A stretch of 41,896 nucleotides of DNA. It comes from Bacilli bacterium (GTDB lineage: Bacteria; Bacillota_I; Bacilli_A; RF39; UBA660). The stretch's first letter is position 1. The number at the start of each line of letters is the position of its first letter. Where the stretch lies: the NCBI GenBank assembly GCA_017886705.1, contig JAGHJJ010000085.1, forward strand, positions 1 to 41,896. Reading direction: 5' to 3'. The notes beneath the pieces were generated by a model. The model was not told the origin of the DNA and ran no database searches. It saw nothing but the letters and a program-made list of their open reading frames with translations. Below are positions 16,323 to 23,849 of this stretch, one piece after another. Both the position numbers and the translations under genes were made by a program.

Positions 16323-16939
16323 AAGAATTAAATGACTATATAAAGGAATTACAGACTATTACAAAAGAAAGAAAAAAGGAAGAATTTATATATCAAGGAA
16401 CAGAACCCGTTCAAAGAAAAGGATTCATTAATGTAGAAAGTTATAATTGTAAACTACAAAATGGAATAATAATACCAAGAGAAAAAATAGTAAAAGGTAC
16501 AAACGATGGTAATGCCGCAATTATCTTACCAATCACAAAAGAAGGGAATACTTTATTAGTAGTACAACCAAGAGTATTTACAAAAGAAACAGTATGTGTA
16601 GAGTTGCCTGCTGGATATTTAGAAAAAGATGAAGATCCATTAACTGCAGGAAAAAGAGAATTAGAAGAAGAAACAGGATACGTTCCAGAAGAAATGAGAC
16701 TACTAGCTAGCTTTTATCAAGATCAAGGATGTAGTGCAGCTTATAATCATAGTATGTTAGCACTAGGTTGTAAAAAAATAAAAGAACAAAACTTAGATAA
16801 AGATGAAATCATTCGTTATTTTGAATGTAGTTTTGACGAAGCTGTAGAATTAGTAGAACGTGGATATATCACAGATATTCAATCTCAATTTACAATAGAA
16901 AAAGCAAAGTCATACGTATATCAAAAAATAAAAAAGTAA
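16304..16939 (+). CDS. nudF: NUDIX hydrolase, ADP-ribose pyrophosphatase type
   Basis: 211 residues. A NUDIX box is complete: GYLEKDEDPLTAGKRELEEE, then TG (GX5EX7REXXEETG). The preceding strand pattern (RVFTKETVCVELPAG) and the following YQDQGCSAAYNHSMLAL resemble ADP-ribose pyrophosphatases of the NudF group. The probable reaction is ADP-ribose to AMP plus ribose-5-phosphate, which removes an NAD breakdown product and returns a PRPP precursor. The start lies inside the end of pncB (19-nt overlap, AAAGGAAAGG upstream). Position between pncB and nadE supports an NAD-related substrate. The symbol is by type only. Confidence 0.8.
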   Translation: MCKEKLEELNDYIKELQTITKERKKEEFIYQGTEPVQRKGFINVESYNCKLQNGIIIPREKIVKGTNDGNAAIILPITKEGNTLLVVQPRVFTKETVCVELPAGYLEKDEDPLTAGKRELEEETGYVPEEMRLLASFYQDQGCSAAYNHSMLALGCKKIKEQNLDKDEIIRYFECSFDEAVELVERGYITDIQSQFTIEKAKSYVYQKIKK

Positions 16940-16997
16940 CATGAAATTTAGTAAAAAAGAAAAAATTTTGATACACTATAAAAAAGGAGTGATACAA

Positions 16998-18935
16998 GTG
17001 AAAGAATATGGATTTATTAGAGTAGGTGCCATAGTAAATAAATTGTCATTAGCTAATCCTATGAAAAATGCAGAAGAAATCATTAAGGAGATAAAAAAGG
17101 CAGTAACAAAAGGAGTATCGATTGTTACAACACCAGAACTTTCTTTAACAGGCTATACTTGTGGTGATTTATTCTTACAAGATCAATTGTTAATTGATAG
17201 CGAAAAATCCTTACAAAAGGTATTAGAGGAGACTAAAAAACTAGATATTATTTCCATAATAGGAATGCCAATTAGACATGATAATCAGCTGTTTAATTGT
17301 GCTGTAGTAATAGAAAAAGGGAAAATATTAGGTGTCATATCAAAGACTTATATTCCTAATTATCAAGAGTTTTATGAAGCTAGATGGTTTTCTTCTAGTA
17401 AAGAGTTAAAAACAAATGAGGTAGAATTATTAGGTCAATTAGTTCCTATCTCTACTAATTTATTATTTCAAGATAAAACACGAAAAGAGATTACTTTTGC
17501 TATTGATATTTGTGAAGATTTATGGACAGTAACTCCTCCAAGTGATTCTCATGCTTTACATGGCGCAACAATTATCTTTAATTTATCTAGTAGTAATGAA
17601 CTTATTGGAAAACAAGAGTATCGTAAGAGTTTAGTTGCTATGCAATCAGCTAAAACAATTTCTGCTTATATTTATGCATCTAGTGGAGTAATGGAGTCAA
17701 CCTCAGATTTAGTATTTGGTGGTGCTAGTATGATTTATGAAAATGGTTCTTGTTTAGCAGAAAATAAACGCTTTGAACTAGAAAGTAATCTAATTACTGC
17801 AGATATTGATGTTTTAAAATTAGCAAATGATCGTAGAAAAAATAAAAGTTTTATGCATATGGCACCAAGTCAAGAGTACAACGTAATAAAAATAGAGGTA
17901 GTAGATACCATAAAAGAATTACAAAGAGATTATAAAGAATATCCCTTTGTTCCAGCAAATGAACAAGAAAGAAATAACAGATGTGAAGAAATTATAGAAA
18001 TCCAGTCCAGTGCTCTAGCAAGAAGATTAATTCAACTTGGCAATCCAAAATGTGTCATAGGAATGTCTGGAGGACTAGACTCAACTCTTGCTTATCTTGT
18101 TATTGTAAAAGCTTTTGAAAAATTAAATAGAGATACAAAAGATATTATTGGTATTACGATGCCAGGATTTGGAACTACTGGTAGAACTTATCAGAATGCT
18201 ATAGATTTAGTAAAAGAGTATGGAGCAACACTAAAAGAAATTAGTATTAAAGATGCTTCTATTCTACATATGAAAGATATTGGCCTACCAGAAACGGATA
18301 GAAGTGTTACTTATGAAAATATTCAAGCTAGAGAACGTACTCAGATATTGATGGATGTTGCTAATATGGAAGGGGGATTAGTCATTGGTACTGGGGATTT
18401 ATCAGAACTAGCTTTGGGTTGGTGTACTTATAATGGGGATCATATGAGTATGTATGCAGTTAATACTTCTATTCCTAAGACTTTAGTTCGTTATTTAGTT
18501 GGTTGGGTAGCTGATAGGGCTGAAGGAAAGAAAAAAGAAGTTCTAAAAGATATACTAGATACACCAATTTCTCCAGAATTATTACCACCGGACGAAGCAG
18601 GAAATATTTTACAAAAAACGGAATCTAGTATCGGACCATATGTATTACATGACTTCTTTCTTTATCATTTCTTAAGATATGGAGCAACACCTAAAAAGAT
18701 ATATGTTCTAGCAAAATATACTTTTAAAAATAGTTTTACTAAGGAAGAGATAAAAAAATGGTTAAAAGTATTTATTAGACGTTTCTTTACTCAGCAATTT
18801 AAGAGAAACTGTATTCCTGATGGAGTAAAAGTAGGTAGTATTAGCTTATCTCCAAGAGGTGATTTGCGTATGCCAAGTGATGCTAGTTATGAGGCTTGGT
18901 TAAAAGAATTAGATGAGATAAAAGAAGAGGATTGA
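16998..18935 (+). CDS. nadE: Glutamine-dependent NAD+ synthetase
   Basis: 645 residues from GTG 16998 (AAAGGAGTG upstream; family members begin xKYGFIRVxA, here VKEYGFIRVGA). ATG 16941 is in frame but would add 19 residues with no counterpart. The N-terminal nitrilase-like glutaminase has TPELSLTGYTCGDLF (Glu) and FAIDICEDLW (Cys nucleophile). The C-terminal synthetase has the ATP loop GMSGGLDSTLAYLV and GTGDLSELALGWCTYNGDHM. It amidates NaAD to NAD with ammonia channelled from glutamine. It is the last step of the operon's salvage route before NadK. Confidence 0.95.
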   Translation: MKEYGFIRVGAIVNKLSLANPMKNAEEIIKEIKKAVTKGVSIVTTPELSLTGYTCGDLFLQDQLLIDSEKSLQKVLEETKKLDIISIIGMPIRHDNQLFNCAVVIEKGKILGVISKTYIPNYQEFYEARWFSSSKELKTNEVELLGQLVPISTNLLFQDKTRKEITFAIDICEDLWTVTPPSDSHALHGATIIFNLSSSNELIGKQEYRKSLVAMQSAKTISAYIYASSGVMESTSDLVFGGASMIYENGSCLAENKRFELESNLITADIDVLKLANDRRKNKSFMHMAPSQEYNVIKIEVVDTIKELQRDYKEYPFVPANEQERNNRCEEIIEIQSSALARRLIQLGNPKCVIGMSGGLDSTLAYLVIVKAFEKLNRDTKDIIGITMPGFGTTGRTYQNAIDLVKEYGATLKEISIKDASILHMKDIGLPETDRSVTYENIQARERTQILMDVANMEGGLVIGTGDLSELALGWCTYNGDHMSMYAVNTSIPKTLVRYLVGWVADRAEGKKKEVLKDILDTPISPELLPPDEAGNILQKTESSIGPYVLHDFFLYHFLRYGATPKKIYVLAKYTFKNSFTKEEIKKWLKVFIRRFFTQQFKRNCIPDGVKVGSISLSPRGDLRMPSDASYEAWLKELDEIKEED

Positions 18936-18944
18936 AAGAGAAAA

Positions 18945-18966
18945 CTGGTTGTTATATAATAACCAG
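18945..18966 (+). promoter_or_regulatory. Stem-loop directly before the ribosome-binding site of the next gene
   Basis: An imperfect 22-bp palindrome with arms CTGGTTGTTAT and ATAATAACCAG (one G-U pair as RNA), immediately followed by CAGGAGGG. It could control translation or mRNA processing. Its core GTTATATAATAAC also shares GTTAT/ATAAC ends with the operator sites but at different spacing. No T tract, so not a classical terminator. Confidence 0.45.
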
Positions 18967-18980
18967 CAGGAGGGTAATTA

Positions 18981-19481
18981 ATGAAGCAGTTAATAGAATT
19001 TGAAAATGGAGAAGTAAAAGATGCTAAGCTTACTTCCATGAGAGTACGTGATATTTTTGATGATTGTTTATTTAAAGAGGAAGAATTAGAAGAAGGAAAT
19101 CCTACAAAAGAATTTAATGTTGTAGAAGGCGTGATGATACAAGCTGTTTTTAATACGGAAAGACTAAATCAACATAAGCTAGAAATTGATGAAATGATTG
19201 ATGAGATTGCTAATATTGATAAAGGGCCACACTTTTTAAATATGTGTACTAGAAAAGATGGTAGTTTGTGGACTGGTGAACATTTTGTGGTAGATCAATT
19301 AATGGTTTTAGGGCTAGCTACGGAAAAATTAAAAGTACCATTAGATATTCCCAAGAAAGAATGGGGAGATTTCTTTCCATATGGAATGCCCTTTGTAATA
19401 AAGGACCAGCAGAAAACTAGTGTACCAGTAATAGGTGAAAATCCAAAAAACTATAAGACCGTGATGAAATTAATAAAGTAA
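18981..19481 (+). CDS. Unknown protein of the NAD operon
   Basis: 166 residues, soluble, acidic; no signal peptide or membrane helix. Opens MKQLIEFENGEVKDAKLTSM and contains EFNVVEGVMIQAVFNTERL, DKGPHFLNMCTRKDGSLWTG and KEWGDFFPYGMPFVIKDQQK. No family recognised and no catalytic signature that I trust. It lies 45 nt after nadE on the same strand behind a stem-loop and a strong AGGAGGG, followed by a hairpin (19492-19507) and the operator-preceded radical SAM gene. Gene position suggests a role tied to NAD or its use; this is context only. Confidence 0.6.
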   Translation: MKQLIEFENGEVKDAKLTSMRVRDIFDDCLFKEEELEEGNPTKEFNVVEGVMIQAVFNTERLNQHKLEIDEMIDEIANIDKGPHFLNMCTRKDGSLWTGEHFVVDQLMVLGLATEKLKVPLDIPKKEWGDFFPYGMPFVIKDQQKTSVPVIGENPKNYKTVMKLIK

Positions 19482-19491
19482 AAAACAGTAT

Positions 19492-19510
19492 AGAGGAGCA
19501 ATCCTCTTAA
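19492..19510 (+). terminator. GCAA-tetraloop hairpin, possible weak terminator or processing site
   Basis: AGAGGA-GCAA-TCCTCT (19492-19507) is a 6-bp stem capped by a GNRA tetraloop, but the following TAAATTTAAA is not a true U tract. Confidence 0.4.
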
Positions 19511-19524
19511 ATTTAAATATATGA

Positions 19525-19543
19525 TATTAATAAAATGTTAATA
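19525..19543 (+). promoter_or_regulatory. Operator-like site before the radical SAM gene
   Basis: TATTAATAAAATGTTAATA, two mismatches or fewer to both pncA sites, followed directly by AAGGAGG. No clear -35/-10 pair upstream, so it acts within the leader or as a roadblock. Confidence 0.6.
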
Positions 19544-19555
19544 AGGAGGATAAAT

Positions 19556-20608
19556 ATGAAAATAGTAAAGAACAAATTCGGGGAAGGAATACTTTACCAA
19601 GAAGAAGATTTAAAAGGAAAAATTTATGCAACAAGTGCAGCTTGTATGTCTGTGTGGAGTGATATGTTATCTTTTGCAAATAAATATAAAGATAGGTTTG
19701 TAAGTGAAATAGGGAATGCTGATAGTATCGTTGTATTAGGTTGTCAAGTAACAGATTTAGCAGTATTAAATGATCTAAATGTTGCAAACAAATTGCATGA
19801 AGAAACAGGAAAAGATATTTTCATGGGAGGATGTCTTGCTCAAAGAATGGATATACCATTACCAGAATATATCAAAAGATTAGATGTAGTTAGAGTAATA
19901 GGACAAGAATTAGATGACAGAAGTTTAGTTCATTATGAAAAACCCTTCTGGGTACCAGAGTTTGAAGAAAGTAAAGATAATTTAAAAGAAGGTAATCTAT
20001 TTAGAAATTATTATCCATTAAAGATTGGTGCAGGTTGCCATGGAAAGTGTAAATATTGTACCATTCGTCATACTAGAGGAGAAGGGTATGAAATGGTACC
20101 AGAAGAGCAAATTGAAGAATTTTTAAATCATGAACATGTGGTGTTAACATCTGATAGTCCTACTGTATCTCAAGTAAAAGCCTGGTGTAGGATTGCCAAA
20201 GAATGTAATAAGGAAATATCTATTAGAAATATTGAGCCACAGAACTTAATACAATGTAGAGAAGAACTATTAGAGTTAGCAGATAACCACTTATTAGATA
20301 TTGTTCACTGTCCCGTACAAAGTTTTGATTCAGAACTATTAAAAGCAATGAATAGAAGTGTTACTGCAACAAATCAAGCAGTAGACTTATTATATGAATT
20401 AAGAGAAAAAGAAGTTATTACGGCTACGAATATTATTATCGATTATATGACAGATGGAAAACTATATCCAAATCATGACATTGAGAAATTACAAGAAAAC
20501 TTTGATTATTATTCTTGGAATCCTTACTTTGATGGTAATTTTGATATGGATAGAGCAAAGCAACGATTTAAAAAATATATCACAAATGAAAAAGTAACTC
20601 AAAAATAA
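19556..20608 (+). CDS. Radical SAM enzyme, methylthiotransferase-like
   Basis: 350 residues from ATG 19556 (AAGGAGG upstream). The N-terminal half has VVLGCQVTDLAVLNDLNVAN and FMGGCLAQR, which recall the MiaB/RimO N-terminal cluster-binding domain. The radical SAM motif is CHGKCKYC (CxxxCxxC) in AGCHGKCKYCTIRHTRGEGY, also MiaB-like. MiaB and RimO run near 430-440 residues and end in a TRAM domain; this one ends earlier with no visible TRAM. Possible roles are RNA or protein modification, or an unassigned methylthiotransferase-like reaction. The operator just upstream links it to the NAD regulon. The end converges with a minus-strand gene at a shared terminator. Confidence 0.75.
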   Translation: MKIVKNKFGEGILYQEEDLKGKIYATSAACMSVWSDMLSFANKYKDRFVSEIGNADSIVVLGCQVTDLAVLNDLNVANKLHEETGKDIFMGGCLAQRMDIPLPEYIKRLDVVRVIGQELDDRSLVHYEKPFWVPEFEESKDNLKEGNLFRNYYPLKIGAGCHGKCKYCTIRHTRGEGYEMVPEEQIEEFLNHEHVVLTSDSPTVSQVKAWCRIAKECNKEISIRNIEPQNLIQCREELLELADNHLLDIVHCPVQSFDSELLKAMNRSVTATNQAVDLLYELREKEVITATNIIIDYMTDGKLYPNHDIEKLQENFDYYSWNPYFDGNFDMDRAKQRFKKYITNEKVTQK

Positions 20609-20627
20609 TGAGTTACTTTTTCATTTG
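20583..20627. terminator. Bidirectional terminator with an 18-bp perfect stem
   Basis: Arms 20583-20600 and 20610-20627 (core AAAAAGTAACTC / GAGTTACTTTTT) with a 9-nt loop. T-rich on both exits. It encodes the last residues of both convergent genes: the plus-strand stop is in the loop and the minus-strand stop is at 20613-20615. Confidence 0.85.
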
Positions 20628-21125
20628 AATTTGATAAATTTTTACTTTTTCTACATGGTCTATTTGGTATAGGGAAGTATTCCTAGGAACCAGACCATCA
20701 TAGATTAGAATTCCTCCGTTTTTAATAGCAATACGTTGTGAGTAAATATTATCAGGTAGGGTAGATATTAAAATTCCTTCTTTCATAGCATAAGTATTTT
20801 GTTGCAATAGTTCTTTTAAAAGAGAAAGACTTTGTGTACCATATCCCTGATGTTGAAAAGAATCATAAACCGTATAATCTACATTTCCACCATAGAAAAA
20901 CTCATCATATAGTGTTGCTTGAAAACCAATTTCTCCGACCAATTCTAAAGTATCACATTTTACAACATCAAAAGAAAGAAAAGCAGAAGTAGCAATATTG
21001 GTATCAAAACTATTAGATAGTAATCCAATTTTATCATTGGTAATTACTGGTTGATATTCTTCTTTTGTAACCGTAGTAGGTCTACTAATAATGGTTTTAT
21101 TGATATAGTCATAAAAGTTTTGCAT
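20613..21125 (-). CDS. GNAT family N-acetyltransferase
   Basis: 170 residues. DYTVYDSFQHQGYGTQSLSLLKELL is the acetyl-CoA-binding motif A region (Q/R-x-x-G-x-G/A, here HQGYGT) and IAIKNGGILIYDG is the usual C-terminal strand-turn (NGG). The preceding ELVGEIGFQATLYD matches the GNAT beta4 region. The acetyl acceptor cannot be predicted. The gene runs opposite to the NAD genes on both sides and ends in the shared terminator at 20583-20627. It lies 38 nt downstream of the unknown gene at 21164, so the two are probably co-transcribed. Confidence 0.7.
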   Translation of the reverse strand: MQNFYDYINKTIISRPTTVTKEEYQPVITNDKIGLLSNSFDTNIATSAFLSFDVVKCDTLELVGEIGFQATLYDEFFYGGNVDYTVYDSFQHQGYGTQSLSLLKELLQQNTYAMKEGILISTLPDNIYSQRIAIKNGGILIYDGLVPRNTSLYQIDHVEKVKIYQIQMKK

Positions 21126-21163
21126 ATCACATCTTCTTTCAAATAGGGTGTTCTTATTGTAAT

Positions 21164-22150
21164 TTATTTTTTTCTAAATTGCAAAGGCTTTTCTTCTTTT
21201 TGTATACTTAAGAATCTTTGATAATCATCCTCTGATATTTCTATAAGCAAAGGATGGTTAGGAGAATCTAGTTTTTCTACCAAATCATAGCCAAAAGAGA
21301 AAAAACTAGAAACACTTTCAAAACTTTTTTGATATTGCTGATTTACAAACCCATCTGGTTTAAAACAAATAGCAAACCTACTATTACCATCTTTTGTACT
21401 TTTACCCAGGTAGACTTCTTTAGTATTTTGCGACTGATTTGCATCTTGCGTTGTGTTAGAGGTAGATAAGTTTATTAAAGAAAAAGGAATCTCTTCTCTT
21501 TTTTTCTGATAAGCTTTTAATATTTTAGAGTCAACAGTTCCAATAGGTAAAAACTCTTCTTTAAAACTTGCTTCTTGTGTTTTTAGATTGATACTTTTGA
21601 TAACTCTAGAAATTTCTTCTCCATCAGGTAAAAAAACAGAAGAAAGATTAGATAGGAACGGTACGTTATCACGATACCATAGCCAGGAAAGATTTACAAA
21701 TACTAAAGATTTATTATCACTCAATTTCATGGTTAAGTCATAAGTGGAAAGAGAATCTGGATCTTTATGTTCTTTATCAAAATAACAAAAATCGACTTCC
21801 TGGTGAAAAGATAATGATTTCTTGTTGTCTAATGTTACCTTCATGATGCGTTTACTCATACATCGTCCTTTGGTATCATTTTCAACATATTTTAACAAGC
21901 TAGTAACACTATCATCTGTCTTTTTTATATCAAATTTCATATCTAGTTCAATATCATGACCGTTCTTTGTTTTACTATACTGTTGTGCTAATTCGATATT
22001 ATTACTAATTTCAGCAGTACGAAATAAAAACATTTCATAATAATAATTATGAACAAATTCCTTAGGTATACGCCAGTATAATTTTTTAAAGTCGTTGGAA
22101 AAAGCTAACATCTTATCTATTTTTACTTGTTGATATGACGTAAAACTCAT
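21164..22150 (-). CDS. Unknown soluble protein
   Basis: 328 residues, hydrophilic, no signal peptide or membrane helix. Segments include YWRIPKEFVHNYYYEMFLFR, RIMKVTLDNKKSLSFHQEVD, and a low-complexity linker TSNTTQDANQSQNTKE before a C-terminal part RFAICFKPDGFVNQQYQKS. Family not recognised. GGAAGGTGA precedes the ATG at 22150. It is divergent from the operator-controlled gene at 22317, whose promoter region it shares. Its own -10 is 46 bp away from the operator and need not be affected by it. Confidence 0.55.
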   Translation of the reverse strand: MSFTSYQQVKIDKMLAFSNDFKKLYWRIPKEFVHNYYYEMFLFRTAEISNNIELAQQYSKTKNGHDIELDMKFDIKKTDDSVTSLLKYVENDTKGRCMSKRIMKVTLDNKKSLSFHQEVDFCYFDKEHKDPDSLSTYDLTMKLSDNKSLVFVNLSWLWYRDNVPFLSNLSSVFLPDGEEISRVIKSINLKTQEASFKEEFLPIGTVDSKILKAYQKKREEIPFSLINLSTSNTTQDANQSQNTKEVYLGKSTKDGNSRFAICFKPDGFVNQQYQKSFESVSSFFSFGYDLVEKLDSPNHPLLIEISEDDYQRFLSIQKEEKPLQFRKK

Positions 22151-22173
22151 ATTTTCACCTTCCTTTATAAAGT

Positions 22174-22202
22174 ATCATAATATAATAAAGAAATTTTTGC
22201 AA
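22174..22202 (-). promoter_or_regulatory. Promoter of the minus-strand 22150 gene
   Basis: On the minus strand TTGCAA (22202-22197), 17 bp, TATGAT (22179-22174). Confidence 0.45.
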
Positions 22203-22209
22203 AAAATAG

Positions 22210-22247
22210 TTGACAAATTTTATAGTTATTAATATAATGTTAATAAC
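22210..22247 (+). promoter_or_regulatory. Promoter of the 22317-prs-nadD operon with operator over the -10
   Basis: TTGACA (22210-22215), 17 bp, TATAAT (22233-22238). The palindrome at 22225-22247 is the same 23 bases as at 14107-14129. CAGAT-aacaa-ATCTG follows at once as a 5' stem-loop. The two promoters are thus built identically. Confidence 0.8.
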
Positions 22248-22280
22248 AGATAACAAATCTGATATTTTTGTAAAAATTGT

Positions 22281-22299
22281 TATTAACAAAAATATAATA
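22281..22299 (+). promoter_or_regulatory. Second operator-like site in the leader of the 22317 gene
   Basis: TATTAACAAAAATATAATA, 56 bp after the first site and directly before GAAAGGAG. The left half-site is intact; the right half is TATAATA in place of GTTAATA. Confidence 0.5.
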
Positions 22300-22316
22300 A
22301 GAAAGGAGAAAGTAGT

Positions 22317-22721
22317 ATGGAAATGACAATTACAAAAGATAAAGTAGAGAGAATTTTAACGGATTATTATCGCACTAGAGAAGATATTAAAGGAACGGTA
22401 AAAATGAAAACAAAAAAAGAACAAGTTGGATACTACACAAGTGAGCATACTGCAGCAGTTACAACGATAGAACTTTCTGGAACTACAACACTTTTTGGTA
22501 CAGAAATACCAGTAAAAAGAGTGATACCGTTCGAAGAGTATGAAGGCATTTTTAAAAGCTTATTAGAAGAACAAGGTTATGAAGTAAATAAATTATGGAT
22601 TGATAATGGTGTAAATACAGAATGGACAGGTTGGGGACCAATGGAGTCTAGAGAGGAAAAGCCATATTGTAATGGAATAACAATAGATGTAGATAAACAA
22701 GTAAAAGAATACAGAAAATAA
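22317..22721 (+). CDS. Unknown small protein, first gene of a NAD-regulon operon
   Basis: 134 residues, soluble. Opens MEMTITKDKVERILTDYYRT; the middle has QVGYYTSEHTAAVTTIELSG and PVKRVIPFEEYEGIFKSLLE. The end reads NTEWTGWGPMESREEKPYCN. No family recognised, no metal or nucleotide motif that I can defend. It has the strongest promoter and two operator-like sites of the locus and is followed 54 nt later by prs and nadD. It is therefore a firm candidate member of the NAD regulon with unknown role. GAAAGGAG lies 8 nt before the start. Confidence 0.65.
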   Translation: MEMTITKDKVERILTDYYRTREDIKGTVKMKTKKEQVGYYTSEHTAAVTTIELSGTTTLFGTEIPVKRVIPFEEYEGIFKSLLEEQGYEVNKLWIDNGVNTEWTGWGPMESREEKPYCNGITIDVDKQVKEYRK

Positions 22722-22741
22722 TTTATTTTTTTAATATTAGA

Positions 22742-22760
22742 TATTAACAATATATTAATA
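22742..22760 (+). promoter_or_regulatory. Operator-like site before prs
   Basis: TATTAACAATATATTAATA, both half-sites intact, directly before AGAGAGGTG and the prs start. Confidence 0.55.
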
Positions 22761-22775
22761 AGAGAGGTGAGAAAT

Positions 22776-23849
22776 ATGAATAATTTAAAGATAATTGTTT
22801 TAGATAACATGAGAGAAGTAGGAAATAATGTTAATTTAAAATTAAAAAAATTAAGAGGTGAAAATAGGGATTACTTATTAAAGATTACAGAAAGTAGATT
22901 TTCTAATGGGGAAGGTAAAGTAAAAATTGAGGATACTGTAAGAGAGAAAGATATTTATTTACTAGCAGATGTAGGAAATTATGGAATTACTTATAATATG
23001 CATGGGTTTACACATCATATGGCACCAGATGAACATTTTCAAGATATCAAAAGAACCATTTCAGCTATCTCTGGATATTCAGAAAAAGTAACTGTAATTA
23101 TGCCACTTTTATATCAATCAAGACAACATAAAAGGAAGGGAAGAGAGTCCGCAGACTGTGCTTTAGCACTACAAGAATTAGAACGATTAGGAGTAGACCA
23201 TATTATTACTTTTGATGCTCATGATCCTACAATTTCTAATGCCATTCCTAATTTACCATTTGAAAATATCTATCCAACCAATACCATTTTAGAGGATTTA
23301 TTAAAGAATGAAGATTTAAATGATATTTTAGTAATTAGTCCAGATTTAGGAGCGACAGAACGTGCTAGATACTTTGCTGAAATGTTAGATACTAATGTCG
23401 GAGCTTTTTATAAAAGACGAGATTTAACAAAAGTAGTGAATGGTAAAAATCCTATTATAGAACATACTTACATGGGACCAAGTGTAAAAGGGTGTGATGT
23501 TTTAGTAGTAGATGACATGATAGCAAGTGGTACTTCTATGTTGGAAGTAGGAGAAAAGTTAAAAAAAGATGGTGCTAATAAAGTGTATTTTATTGCAACT
23601 TTCTCCCTATTTACAGAAGGAATAGAAGAATTTGATAAAGCGTATCAAAATAATTATTTCGATAAACTATACACAACAAACCTATCTTACATTCCAGAAG
23701 AATATAGAAATAAAGAATGGCATCATACAGTAGATTGTTCCGAGAGTATTGCAGAGATTATCAATACTTTACATAATAAAGAATCGTTAAGACCGTTATT
23801 TAATGGAAAAGAGAAAATATTAACATTACGAAAGGAGAAAAAATTATGA
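22776..23849 (+). CDS. prs: Ribose-phosphate pyrophosphokinase (PRPP synthetase) family
   Basis: 357 residues from ATG 22776 (GAGAGGTG upstream; GTG 22767 would lie on that site). Motifs: RFSNGEGKVKIEDTVREKDI, RQHKRKGRES in place of the usual RQDRK loop, FDAHDPTISNAIP in place of DLHAxQIQGFF, VISPDLGATERARYFAEML, and the PRPP loop LVVDDMIASGTS. It makes PRPP from ribose-5-phosphate and ATP. It is about 40 residues longer than classical Prs (about 315) and the substrate loops differ, so a related substrate such as ADP-ribose cannot be excluded. It overlaps nadD by 4 nt and could feed PncB. Confidence 0.85.
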   Translation: MNNLKIIVLDNMREVGNNVNLKLKKLRGENRDYLLKITESRFSNGEGKVKIEDTVREKDIYLLADVGNYGITYNMHGFTHHMAPDEHFQDIKRTISAISGYSEKVTVIMPLLYQSRQHKRKGRESADCALALQELERLGVDHIITFDAHDPTISNAIPNLPFENIYPTNTILEDLLKNEDLNDILVISPDLGATERARYFAEMLDTNVGAFYKRRDLTKVVNGKNPIIEHTYMGPSVKGCDVLVVDDMIASGTSMLEVGEKLKKDGANKVYFIATFSLFTEGIEEFDKAYQNNYFDKLYTTNLSYIPEEYRNKEWHHTVDCSESIAEIINTLHNKESLRPLFNGKEKILTLRKEKKL

